Shown here piece after piece: positions 54,541-64,000 of a stretch of DNA of 64,000 nucleotides (within the stretch, counting starts at the first letter, position 1; each line of letters opens with the position of its first letter). The stretch is from Puccinellia tenuiflora. Its lineage: Eukaryota > Streptophyta > Magnoliopsida > Poales > Poaceae. The position numbers and the translations under genes were made by a program. The notes beneath the pieces are model-generated. The model was given only the letters and a program-made list of their open reading frames with translations, made no database searches and was not told the origin of the DNA. The DNA lies in the NCBI GenBank assembly GCA_012064385.1, contig QRDG01000529.1, positions 2,053,080 through 2,117,079 of the forward strand. Reading direction: 5' to 3'.

Positions 54541-55430
54541 TACCTTGTTGACCATGATGTTGCCAACAGGTAATGTTATGTCATCTGATTTTTATTTGAA
54601 AAGTTGTTCTTCCGTGCTGGTACAGGCACATAATACAGCAGTAGATAACACGTTAAGATTAATTATTTGCTGCACCTAATAACAACATTTTCTGTTTAGG
54701 CATTATCAGAAAGGCCTACGTCTAGATCCTCAGCATTCAGAATTGAAGAAAGCATACTTTCGGTTGAAAAACTTCTGAAGAAGACCAAGAGCGTGAGTTT
54801 TATTTGATTATTTCTTTGTATTCATTAATTTGCAGTTTACCATTAATACTGTAATAATAAAATAAAATGGACATGCATGCAGGCTGAAGATAATGCTGCC
54901 AAGAGTAAGTTACGCGTGGCTGCTGAGGACTACAAGGCAGCACTAGTGATGGACCCATACCATACTTTGTAGTTTTTACAATGTGCATCTTTATCTTGGC
55001 TATGTAAGACTCTAGTTAAACTTGGACTAGGCAAGGAGGCGATCAACAGCTGTACATAAGCACTCAGCATAGATGAAGAACTGGTAGATGCTTTGGCACA
55101 GGGTAACATTACTTGACTGGACTTACACAATCATGCATTTATATTCAGAATGCAAATATCGTGCTTCTCATCTCTGAATATGCAATGTTTCCAATGCTAG
55201 GAAGAGGAAGTCCCCTCTGGAAATAAGACTAGTCTTTCATTATTGAGCAAGCATCGCTCTTTCCCTTTCCTACTAGTTGACCATATATTAAGTGAAGCAT
55301 GGATGAAATTGTTTACCGTAGACAAAACTGAATATATTGCAGTTCCATATTCAGAGATAATATCTCTATAGTGCAGGAGTTTTTGCTAATGGATTTATGT
55401 CATGAAACTGAAGTTATGTACTACACAATA

Positions 55431-56711
55431 CACTTCTGCTTCGGTACACACCCCCTCTCCAAACTCAAACACAACAACGGTTGAGATTGCACCATACCCC
55501 TTCGTAACAAAGGGTATGGTGGTCATTAACAAAACATTAAGTCGTCATTGATGAGTAATTATGTCACAGTATACACGCTTAGTACGGCCGTATTTGTACG
55601 AATCGCTATGATCTTCGGTAGCCTCGTCCTGATGGCCTACTGCCCCTCCTCCTGGTTGCCCCCGTACTCGTCGTCCACTACACACTCATGGTGCCTCCGT
55701 CCCTCCGGCGAGCACTTGCTCTGTCCTCCTCCTTCCCGTGCGTGGCCGACAGGAGCAGCGACCGAGCAAGCCATCAGCCGCACACCTCCCACCTTGGTCC
55801 GCGTGCCCGCATGCACAGCCAGCAGCTAGCAGCACACCGGACCTAAGCTAGCTATGCACGCAATGTCACAAGGCAGCTATTCATCCAACTGCTTGTTTAG
55901 CTAGTATGTGCGTTTGCGTCCTAGGCCTAGGCGTGTGCGTGTGTGCAGATCGCCCGGCACCGCCCGACACCGCGCCAGCTCGGCCGCTCGTCGCGCCGCC
56001 ATCACCGGCCACACTCACGGGGCTTGGGAGGTTACCTCTTACCTATGTGGTTACGGCTGCGACGTAGAACGGTACAACGTCCGGGCGCCCTCGGCAATGA
56101 CATCAACGCGAGGAGGTTGCGGCCGACAAGAGACGTGGGCGCGCAGACGGCGGCGGGGGCGTCAAGGCGAGGTAGAGTTAGGCGTGATGGCGGCCGAGGC
56201 ATGCAGGAGCCGTCGTCAATGTCCGGCGAGAGGAGGCCGCACGGGGAGCCGGTCGCGGGTGTCCGGCACCATCAGCGAGGATCAGACGCGGCCTAGACAA
56301 TGTGCATCAAGGTCTGATTCTTTGTTGTTAGCTCGAATCTTGGGTTCTATATATGTTTAATATGTTCTTCATAAGATCAGGATTGATCTATTCATGTCTA
56401 AATTTCTCGGCGAACAAGCTGCCGGACGAGTGTCCGGAGGTCTTGCCGTGAACGCGCGCACGGCGGCGGCGGCGTCTACGGTGATCGCGGGGCGGCCGCC
56501 GGAGATGGGAGGACGGAGTTGGTTACTCCGTACGTGGTTGCGGCTGTTACGCGGGAAGACACGATCTGCCTATACGTTATGTGGGAATACAGGCTTGGGT
56601 ATGGATCTCGGAAGTCCAGCCTAATTACGTCATGATTAACTAATTAATAACTAAAAAGATCAGATCACCCTTTTAAGTTTTGGGGAGGGGGGTGTACCGA
56701 AGCACGGCCCC
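55431..56711. mobile_element. Non-autonomous Mutator-like DNA element, about 1.28 kb
   Basis: Inverted ends: GCTTCGGTACACACCCCCTC near 55437 and GAGGGGGGTGTACCGAAGC near 56685. Target duplication CTACACAATA (55421-55430 and 56711-56720; 9-10 bp). The interior is GC-rich with gene-like segments (55620-56300, 56420-56600) but no transposase, reminiscent of gene-fragment carrying Pack-MULEs. It lies in an intron of the P58IPK pseudogene. Confidence 0.7.
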
Positions 56712-57618
56712 TACACAATAAAATAAACTTGCCTATTATGCCAGATCTCGTAGTCCTATTTCTTTAACTGTTTCTTGTATGTCATCCTTCATACGTGTTA
56801 AAGGTGAAGCTAAACTTCTTACAGAAGATTTGGGAAGGCACGGTTGAGGAACTAAAAGAGGCTCACCAGCAATCAGCACAGGTGAATTTTATGCACTTTT
56901 GCTTTCTTGTTCTAAATATATTTTTCGGCATGCCAGTTAAGCACATTTTGCTCCCAATATTTTTCGGCATGCCAATTTGATTTTCCTTTTAAACTTGCAT
57001 CTTGCAGTGTTTGATTTACTATGCACTTCCAGTAGATAGTTTTACTAATCTTTTCCCTGCAAACTTGGTTGCGGGTAACAGTGACCTTTTTGTTGACACT
57101 GACTCAGGACATGGGAATATCCGAGAAGCATATATGAAAGCTGAAAGGAAGCTTAAGATGAGCAAAAGAAAATACTGGTACGTCATTTCAAATTCGGCAT
57201 CAGCTGCGGGCATCAGACGTACGTACAAGAGGCTTGCATTGCAGTGGCACCTAGATAAAAACCAGGAGAACCGAGAGGAAGCGGAAAACATGTTTCGAGA
57301 GATCGCTGCTGCTTATGAGGTATGCGTTAGCAGAAAAAGAAACATGTTTGAAGAAACACAAACACAGGGAATTTGAATCTAAATCACGTGCATAACTTAG
57401 ATGTCATTTTTCTTAATTATGTGTATGGACATGAGGACAAGCGTGTAAGATATGACTGAGGAGAGGATCTGCATGAGATGGGTGGAGGAGGTGGCGGCGG
57501 CGGCGGATTCAACCCGTTCCGGGGAGGTGGTGGCCAGCAGTACACGTTCCATTACGATGGTGGGTTCCCCGGCCGGGGCGGAGGGTTTCCACGAGGCTTT
57601 CAGTTCAGCTTCTGTTAA

Positions 57619-58257
57619 AGCAGGCCAGACTACATTGATGATGTCTTCTTTTCGTGTCACTCCTTTTCGATTAAAGCAGGCGAGACTAAAGACATATGTT
57701 GATTATAGGAGCTTTATTGTCTTGTTACTACTTGGGTTAAAGTTTTCTAGAGCCTATAATTTCCCCCTGGAATTACATGTTATACCTAAGATCTTTGTGA
57801 TGCATCGATGAATTTATAGAAATAAGCCAGTACTACTTCGCATGCCTTGTGTATTACTTTTATATCAACCAATGTATCAGTTTTGCATCAGTTAGTGACA
57901 AGTGTTGAAATTTTCCGTATGGAGGGACCAATCAATGTAAAATATATGGTTCAGTGTAAATAACCCTTGTGCGCCGCCATCTCCCTCCCCTCGGTGCTAC
58001 CATTGGATACTGCCTAGCAGCTGTGCAGCCACCGATGAAGGTGGTGGCGTGGATCTTATCGCTTCGCTCCCTTACTATCATGAGTAATAAATCGCCCTTC
58101 ATTGAAAAAGGCATGGGCGCGGTCCACAAAGTAAAAACAACTGATTACCATTGAACGAATAAGCATGAGTTCTCAGCTAGTCATAAGGGCCTACAGATGA
58201 AGGCTCCACATTTTTGAAAATTAAATACTAACTAAATACCCGGACGATTAAATAGGT
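57619..58257. other. Intergenic, nothing recognised
   Basis: 3' flank of the P58IPK pseudogene and unassigned DNA; short motif-less open frames only. Confidence 0.5.
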
Positions 58258-58565
58258 CGTAGCGGCTCATATGCGTCCCCCATAGCCCGTTGTTTGGCAT
58301 AGAATGAGTGGATCTGGTAGCTCTACTCGTCGACGAGATGGGAGCATTGTGCTTCTCCGACTAATGCGAAACATGAATTCGTCAACATATTTATAATACA
58401 TTAATGACGATAGCGGCTCGTGCTCCCCCCTTACCCGTGGTTTGGCACATACGAGTAAGAAAGAGATCGTAGGTGGACAAGTTGTTGCCAAGGCCGACAG
58501 GAGGTGTTACATTTTCGTAGGAAGTTGGCAAGTTGGATCGGAAAGTATTTATAGTACAGTAATAG
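58258..58565 (+). repeat. Diverged two-copy tandem repeat, period about 155 bp
   Basis: Both copies start near TAGCGGCTC and contain a CCCGTNGTTTGGCA-like core; each ends with ATATTTATAATACA / GTATTTATAGTACAG. Copy 1 is about 58258-58412, copy 2 about 58413-58565. Strongly diverged. Confidence 0.5.
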
Positions 58566-59159
58566 ATTTAAATCATCTCTATCGGTTATGGAACTATGGA
58601 TGAATGCCAAATGTTTCCACTTACTTGGTCGCGGAGTAGCAGGGGTGGTTGGACACTGGTAGCAGCTAATAGGATCTTCATCAAAGGGGGACCAGTATCG
58701 GAAGTCGTTGGTTTATACAGTATTTTGGACGGGCTAATTAAGTGAGAAATTTCAATGTGATGTGTGAACCAGTATTTTCGACGGGCTAAGTGATTTCAGT
58801 GTGATGTGAGCTGACGATCTTGATGCGCGATCCTCCCTTGGTTTGTAATATGATATCTCCTCTGTAAAATTCCGGAATCAGGCAGCTTTAAATAATCCTA
58901 TAATATGCAAAATGCTAATGGCTTGCAGCTAGCGTCCAGCTATACTGTTTTGGAGTTTGGATGCCGACCTTTGCTGCGTACGGATTTCTAGCAACCATTA
59001 CCATGCGTTTCTGTAGGGAAAATGCAAAACCACATGTATAAGGACGTCCTGTGCTTATCCAGCCGTCAATTTCATCAAGATTGGTGCAAACATTTTACAG
59101 TCAAACCACCCAGTTTTCAGCCTTTGAAGTCCCTGATGGTTTGTCTTAATTACTTGATA
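58566..59159. other. Intergenic, nothing recognised
   Basis: AT-rich sequence with no convincing coding or transposon signal. GACGGGCTAA occurs twice (58728 and 58777). Confidence 0.45.
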
Positions 59160-59570
59160 AAATTGTGTTTTAAACTATAAAAATTATTCCATGCATTAGC
59201 AAGATTTGTCATTAGCAAAAAACAGATTCCACGTATTAACCAAACAAATCTGGAATCCAGATATTAACCAGATTCCACGAATTAGCAAGGGTTATCATTA
59301 GCAGACTTTCTATACTAAACATAAATTTTCGTGATAATGCACTATCAAGAATATTTGGATCAGTCATTAGCAACAAAAATAACAATGCATTTACATGATT
59401 TTTTTAGATCAGTGCATCAGCAAGAATTTCGGATTTTATGTAATAAAAAAACAATCTATGCATTACCATGAAAATTTGATCCGATGCATGACCATAATTT
59501 TCGGATTAACAAGGGAAGTCAATTAATGCATGACCATAATTTTTGGATTAACAACAAAATTACATATACA
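59160..59570. repeat. Degenerate AT-rich repeat array (ATTAGCAA / GCATGACCATAATTTT words)
   Basis: Recurring words: ATTAGCAA (at least five times in 59190-59380), GATTCCACG twice, and GCATGACCATAATTTT followed by GGATTAACAA at 59486 and 59527. No clean period, so an old decayed satellite or transposon subterminal region. Confidence 0.5.
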
Positions 59571-59719
59571 GAAGGGCATCTTTTAGGATGATTGAACCAT
59601 TTTCGGATCAAGATCAAGGATTTACAAAACAAGAAATTTATTCTCACAAATAAGGAATCAGATCTGGAACGCAAATTCGGTTTAACAAAAAAAAAATCCG
59701 CGGCTAGACCCGGAGCTAG

Positions 59720-59990
59720 GGCTTGGAGCAGATCTTGATGGAGAAGCTTCCGGAGCTCCAATGGTCGGAATAGATCTTGACGGAGAAGCTCGAATCCGGC
59801 GCCCCATGGCCTCCCCTGAAAGCACCCGCTTCCCTCCTCGCCGCAGGTCGCCGGACAAGCTCAGATCCAGCGCTTCCATGGCCACCCCCGAAACGCAGCT
59901 GCATCCTCTCCACGCACTTGCCTCCCACCCCACCGCAGGTCGCCGGAGAAGTTCAAATACGGAGCCCCCATGGCCTCCCATGCTCGAGGA
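59720..59990. repeat. Degenerate GC-rich tandem repeat, units of about 70-90 bp
   Basis: Three related segments each pairing GGAGAAGCTCGAATCCGG-like sequence with CCCATGGCCTCCC-like sequence (starting near 59780, 59850 and 59938). They generate overlapping open frames on both strands which I do not regard as genes. Confidence 0.55.
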
Positions 59991-59999
59991 TGTCGGATC

Positions 60000-60837
60000 C
60001 GGGGGCAGCAAGTCAGTGGCGACGCTGACCGGGGGTGGACGGCAGCGACCTACGGGTGGTAAAGAGAGAGATTAGGGATAGGGTTATGGCAGTGGAGAGA
60101 GGAAGTGGCCTGGTTCGGTGGACTATGTAGGGTGACCCATTTGCTATTTTTCGTGATGTCGAAATGTCGAAAAAAAATTAAACGTTGTTTCGTGAAATGT
60201 CAATATTGCACATATTTGGTATTTTGCATATACATCTTGATTGGCAGATACACCTTCACATTCTATGAGTTCACAAAGTTGTTTCGCGAAAATTTGATAT
60301 TTTTGGTGGCCTATTTAAAGAAAAAGATCTCGTAAAAAGACTTATGTTAGCACCGTTTTTTTTCTTCCTTTTTACGTAGATCATGGAAAATATCAGTTTT
60401 TCATGAAACGCCCTCATGAACACATAGCATGTTTAATATCTATCTGCGAACAGTTTTTAAATTTTGTTTAACATTTCAGAATGCTTTAAAATGCATTATG
60501 ACTATGGGTGCATATGCACCCGGCCCAAACGCCTTCCCCTTGGTCACTTGAGCTACGCAACATATTTAAGTCACATGCGTATAAGTGCAAAGGTACTTGT
60601 GTAAAATTGTGATTCTTTTCTGGTGAAAATGAGAAGATAATCTATTATATGCATTACCGGATCATAAATCTATTATGTACTAAAAATATAAACACTTTGA
60701 TTTTGTTGATAATATGGTATAATTGGGTCAGTCTAGTCCATATTTTTGCTCTCACATGTTTGCTGTGATATTAACGGAAAGGGACAAGACTCCTACATAA
60801 GATTATAATGCATTCGGTACATCCATTGATAAAGGAG
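60000..60837. other. Intergenic, 3' side of F-box gene
   Basis: AT-rich DNA without recognisable genes; the part next to 60838 is probably 3' untranslated region of the minus-strand F-box gene. Confidence 0.45.
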
Positions 60838-61992
60838 CTAAAACAATGGAGGCAAAATCCAGATGCAACTATTTCTACCATAGAGCTGGTCGTCGTAATG
60901 ATAACCTCGTGATATGATCGCTCTGTCTTTTAGATAAATCGCTCCTTGGTTCTTGTAACAATACACAGCGCAACTACCAAGGTCCAACCTATCTGGATCC
61001 ACATCGTCTTGGAGTTTGGACTTTTTCCCCGAGTAGTAGATGCGGTTCCCTTCCACCTCGCCATGTCGGCCCACAGTCGACACGTGCACCGCCTTGCAGC
61101 ATCCCGGCCCAAGGAACAGGGCATGGCCATCCAAGCTCGTCACCTCCGTCCACGCATAATGGTATGATCGTGTTGTGTCGCAGCTGGCGATGAGCTCGAA
61201 CACCTTGAAAATCAGAGCCTTGCTGCCGTCTAGAGGTCTGACATTCACCGCCGTTGCCAGCTTGCCGCGCAGCTCGAAAATGTATTTGAGATTAAACATC
61301 TCTGGCCATTGGATGGTCAGTTCAGTGAATAAGATGGTCGCCTTATCATCCTCTATGCCGATGGCGAGCTTGTACAGCCGGTAACTATGGAACTGGTAGT
61401 AGTCGCGCGAGAGGCCATAGAGCTCGCCGTTGTAGAAGGCAATATCTACAATGCTCTCGTCTGCACCACATCCTCGTGTCGTCCACCCTGCACCCGGGCA
61501 CCCAAACCTGTATATTGCTATCATGCTGCTCGTGGTCATGGCGGCGAGGATGCAGCCTTCCGATGTAGGGTCGTCCGAGAAGACGACTTTTTCAATAGAG
61601 ATTCCACTGGCAAGGCGTCCCTTCACCGGCAACCTGTAGGCGGGGCGGAAGAGGTTCACGATCTCGATCCGGGCCCCGAACGCTGCGGCGACCCAGCCGC
61701 CGTCGTGGGATCCGACGAGCTGCTTGCCGTACGGGAACCACGGGAGCCGGGAACGCAGCACCCTGCCGTCCTCGGGGCTATACGCCCGCGCCTTCTGGTC
61801 GAGACAGCTGTTTCCCGTCGACGGGAGCAGCAGCGGTAGAGTCGGCAGTTTTTGCTGCCATGAGGCGACGGTGCGCCATGACTTGCACACGGCGGCGAAG
61901 CGCCTGCGGTCGTTCGAGGAGAAGCACCGATTGTAGATCGCGCCGAGGAGGTCGTTGGGGAGGTCGGCGCCGTCATCACCGGTCATCGTCAT
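60838..61992 (-). CDS. F-box/DUF295-like protein, intact member of a head-to-head pair
   Basis: Open frame of about 384 codons from ATG 61992 (MTMTGDDGADLPNDLLGAIY) to the stop at 60838; the frame is also open upstream to 62169, but the sister gene's start aligns with 61992. F-box at residues about 8-50 (LPNDLLGAIYNRCFSSNDRR, RFAAVCKSWRTVASW), then a DUF295/KIB-type beta-propeller-like region: PWFPYGKQLVGSHDGGWVAA, SEGCILAAMTTSSMIAIYRF, VDIAFYNGELYGLSRD, KALIFKVFELIA. Family role: substrate receptor of SCF ubiquitin ligases; the substrate is unknown. It is paralogous to the broken plus-strand gene starting 212 bases away. No lesions seen. Confidence 0.88.
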   Translation of the reverse strand: MTMTGDDGADLPNDLLGAIYNRCFSSNDRRRFAAVCKSWRTVASWQQKLPTLPLLLPSTGNSCLDQKARAYSPEDGRVLRSRLPWFPYGKQLVGSHDGGWVAAAFGARIEIVNLFRPAYRLPVKGRLASGISIEKVVFSDDPTSEGCILAAMTTSSMIAIYRFGCPGAGWTTRGCGADESIVDIAFYNGELYGLSRDYYQFHSYRLYKLAIGIEDDKATILFTELTIQWPEMFNLKYIFELRGKLATAVNVRPLDGSKALIFKVFELIASCDTTRSYHYAWTEVTSLDGHALFLGPGCCKAVHVSTVGRHGEVEGNRIYYSGKKSKLQDDVDPDRLDLGSCAVYCYKNQGAIYLKDRAIISRGYHYDDQLYGRNSCIWILPPLF

Positions 61993-62203
61993 GGATTGAT
62001 TCTCGTAATCAAAATCTGGCAATGCGATATGGGCCTTGTCCTTGGGCCGTACGTTGATCGACCACCCGAAATTAAATCTTTTCGAATCAGTGACGTATCC
62101 GAAATTAAATCGACCACCCGTACGTACTGTGTCGTATCGTGCTCGCAACATATATACAGGAGATCGCATCGATTTTGATTACGAGAATCGTCAATCGATC
62201 AAG
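61993..62203. promoter_or_regulatory. 211-bp bidirectional spacer between paralogous F-box genes
   Basis: Both genes begin next to a copy of GATTTTGATTACGAGAAT in opposite orientation, so the duplication is an inverted one including the leaders. The centre has repeated CGAAATTAAATC and CGACCACCCG words (62057-62120). A TATA-like ACATATATACAGG (62148-62160) could serve the plus gene. Confidence 0.5.
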
Positions 62204-63072
62204 ATGACCGTCGACGGCGGGACCGGAGGTCAGTGCTTCCGCGACCTCCCCGACGATCTCCTGGGCGCGATCTACCGACGGTGCTCCTCGGCCTACGACC
62301 AACACCGCTTCGCTGCCGTATGCACGTCGTGGCGCCGTGCCGCCGCGTCGTGGCAGCCGAAGCTGCCGGCTATGCCGCTGCTGATCAATTCAACGGGCAA
62401 CGGCTGTCTCGACGTGAAGGCCCGAGCGTACAGCCCTGAGGACAGCAAAGTGCTGCCAGGCCCCCTCCCATGGTTCCCATATGGCAAACGGATCGTCGGA
62501 TCCTACGACGGAGGCTGGGTCGCCGCTGCCATCGGATGCCAGATCGACATCGTGAACCTTTTCACCCACACCTCGGTGCTGAGTAGGAGACTAATTCCGT
62601 GTAGCTGTGCTACATCTTACCCTTACAGATTCGATGCTAGCAAAATAGTCTTCTCCCAAGACCCTTCCTCCGAAGGCTGCATCATCGCTGCTATGAGCGA
62701 AAGATGCATAGCCCTATGTAGGTTCGACGGCCGCAGGTGGAAGTCACAAGAATGTTGCATTGATCCGACCTACCTCCCAGACATCGCCTTTTGTGACGGC
62801 GAGCTATATGGCCTCTCTCATCACGGTAACAAATTAAGTAGACAAGTTCTCCGTCGGCCTAGACGAGCACAATGCTCCTAAGGTCATCTCGATCAATACA
62901 ATACAGATACAGCAACCCGCACAGTTATATCCACGGTACATCTTCGACCTGGGCGGCAAGCTAACAACAGCGGTGGAGGTCGCGCCGGTAAGCAACAGCA
63001 AGGTTCCAACTTTTAAGGTGTTTGAGCTCGTCAAACATAAAACCACAGTGTACTACACGTGGGCAGAGGTAA
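62204..63072 (+). pseudogene. F-box/DUF295-like gene, frameshifted and cut by CACTA
   Basis: Starts at ATG 62204 (MTVDGGTGGQCFRDLPDDLL). It is colinear with the minus-strand sister: F-box (DLPDDLLGAIYRRCSS, FAAVCTSWRRAAASWQ), then ARAYSPEDSKVLPGPLPWFP, IVGSYDGGWVAAAIG, SSEGCIIAAMSERCIALCRF, IAFCDGELYGLSHHG. Near 62835 the homologous reading jumps to the next frame (DKFSVGLDEHNAPKV, YIFDLGGKLTTAVEVAPVSN, FKVFELVKHKTTVYYTWAEV). At 63073, inside the TWAEVT strand, a CACTA element begins. The last quarter of the domain is not found in the window. Confidence 0.82.
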
Positions 63073-63406
63073 CACTAGTGGAGACTGGACATATTGTCCC
63101 GGGCCGTGAGGGCCTTTTGTCGCGGTTGGCCAACCGCGACAGCGGAGGCGGGACTAAAGGTCCAACCATTAGTCGCGGACCTGTCACCAGCCGGGACAAA
63201 TGGTCCTCATCCTGGGTGTGCTAGGGGGCAGAACCTTTAGTCGCGGTTCGTATAACGGGCCGCGACTAATTGTTATCTGCCGTGGCAGAAATTTGGGCAC
63301 TTTCTGTGCCGCGGCAGAGAATTCATTTTGTTTTATTTTATTCATTTATTTTCTTTTCTTCATTTCAAAATAGTTTTCGTATATTTCTACGCTACCACAT
63401 ACAGTA
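63073..63406 (+). mobile_element. CACTA transposon end (5' part) in F-box pseudogene
   Basis: Starts CACTAGTGGAGACTGG, the standard grass CACTA terminus, after TAA (63070-63072). It is followed by subterminal repeats of the TTAGTCGCGG / CCGCGACTAA and GGTTGGCCAACCGCGAC type (63100-63280), mostly in inverted pairs. The opposite end is not seen before a second CACTA end at 63407, so its extent is unknown. Confidence 0.8.
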
Positions 63407-64000
63407 CACTAGTAGAAAAAGGGGCATTGGTCCCGGTTCCAAAGGGGCATTGGTCCCGATTCATACATACAAACATAAGCCCACACGTCGAGATCACGTT
63501 CAAGTTACTAGACCGACATCACGTTTCTCACACGTCCAGATCACGTCAATTACATTGGAGGCAAAAAATAATTGTTTTTGTGATAAAATTCTCCAGTTTT
63601 CTTCAGGACCTCCGAGTTCAAAAATCCCGCCAATTCCTCTTGAATTGCTTTTAGGCGCTTCGCTGGTATGAGCTGGTCCCGCATTCGCTCCATCTAGATC
63701 AATATGAATATGTGAGTTGTTTATAACTGTATATATGAAATCATAATAAAATAATTTATGAATGGAACTCAACACAATATGGTAATAAAAAATTACGAAG
63801 AGTGTATACATACATAAGCTGTTCTTTGTTCTCTATTCCGCTCACTAACAAAAGAGCGCATGTACTCAAAAACGTAGTATGCACATAAATTTGTCCCCTG
63901 TTGCTGCCTCTCACACCACTTTACAGAAAATAGAATTTAATCAAATAATAATCAAGCATGATAATGGTATTGAAACTACAATTAAAGAGTTGTGCGGACC
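63407..64000 (+). mobile_element. Second CACTA transposon end, runs off the window
   Basis: Starts CACTAGTAGAAAAAGGGGC with GGGGCATTGGTCCCG repeated at 63420 and 63446, typical subterminal repeats of another CACTA family. It is preceded by GTA (63404-63406) as possible 3-bp target duplication. It is probably nested in, or adjacent to, the first CACTA. No transposase coding seen up to 64000; the length is unknown because the window ends. Confidence 0.75.

Larger units (their letters stand above)
54094..57618 (+). pseudogene. P58IPK (DNAJC3-like) TPR/J-domain co-chaperone pseudogene
   Basis: P58IPK is an ER-lumen co-chaperone with TPR repeats and a C-terminal J domain that stimulates BiP. Exons are still separated by GT-AG introns, so this is a DNA-level duplicate, not a retrocopy: 54094-54572, 54700-54792, 54883-55101, about 56803-56881, 57108-57319 and about 57426-57618. 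TPR words include SDYNKYLAQSPG, FSKVLEYINKIVLVFSP, EDYKAALVMDP. The J domain has KRLALQWHLDKN: the invariant HPD is HLD. The Gly/Phe tail is GGGGGGGGFNPF and FPRGFQFSFC, then stop at 57616. Lesions: frameshifts near 54145, 54775 and 56845, stops (SCT-stop-ALS near 55058, YD-stop-GED near 57454), plus two transposons. The first exons with the signal peptide and early TPRs are missing. Confidence 0.88.

Noticed and set aside
55548..56624. Several plus-strand open frames of 76-150 codons
   Set aside because: They lie inside the Mutator-like element in several frames; a host gene match could not be recognised, so no gene is called.

Overview
The window is plant nuclear DNA from a grass, probably a Pooideae with a large genome. 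The evidence is: (i) plant-type plastid/mitochondrial FGAM synthase; (ii) grass-style Copia, Tekay-like and Tat-like LTR retrotransposons stacked inside each other; (iii) CACTA ends of the CACTAGTGGAGAC / CACTAGTAGAAAAAGGG type; (iv) Tourist/Harbinger and Mutator-like small elements; (v) GC-rich F-box genes. I cannot name the species from the sequence alone. There are no bacterial features, CRISPR arrays or tRNA/rRNA genes.

Layout. 1-3541 is gene-poor and holds one eroded RNase H-like fragment. 3542-7741 (minus) is the main conserved host gene, FGAM synthase, followed upstream by a probable leader intron and GC-rich first exon (7742-about 8900). A 962-bp Tourist/Harbinger-like element (9157-10118) sits just beyond.

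10315-42338 is a nest of mobile elements. A LINE (minus) is interrupted by a Copia LTR (E, minus). E is interrupted by a second Copia (A, plus), whose gag ends at the edge of a Tat-like Gypsy element (B, minus, 15585-42338). B carries a 3.3-kb solo LTR (X) inside its own 3' LTR and a Tekay-like Gypsy element (C, 24812-35811, TSD AAGTC) inside its integrase. C is in turn cut by a third Copia (D). B has an antisense, intron-containing extra gene between pol and the 3' LTR. C has an extra 226-codon ORF between the primer-binding site and gag. The left LTR of C is rearranged (inverted segment fused to D), and the pol regions of both C and D are gone.

42339-48070 is small-insertion territory: a retroposon with a 15-bp target duplication, a probable Helitron that seems to carry captured fragments, a LINE scrap, a 286-bp solo LTR (TSD CATAA), and a second 5'-truncated copy of the first LINE family.

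48071-64000 is the accessory gene end. It has an intact F-box gene (49583-50827, minus), a frameshifted F-box pseudogene (52100-53237, plus), and an intron-containing pseudogene of the ER co-chaperone P58IPK/DNAJC3 (54094-57618) with two DNA-transposon insertions. It ends in a head-to-head pair of F-box/DUF295-like genes (60838-61992 minus, 62204-63072 plus). The plus copy of that pair is frameshifted and cut by a CACTA element, and a further CACTA end starts at 63407.

How the genes relate: FGAM synthase is a housekeeping step of de novo purine synthesis with no functional link to its neighbours. The F-box genes are typical of fast birth-and-death SCF ligase families. Everything between is transposon biology. 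All identifications are from reading translated sequence and repeats by eye; no database search was possible.
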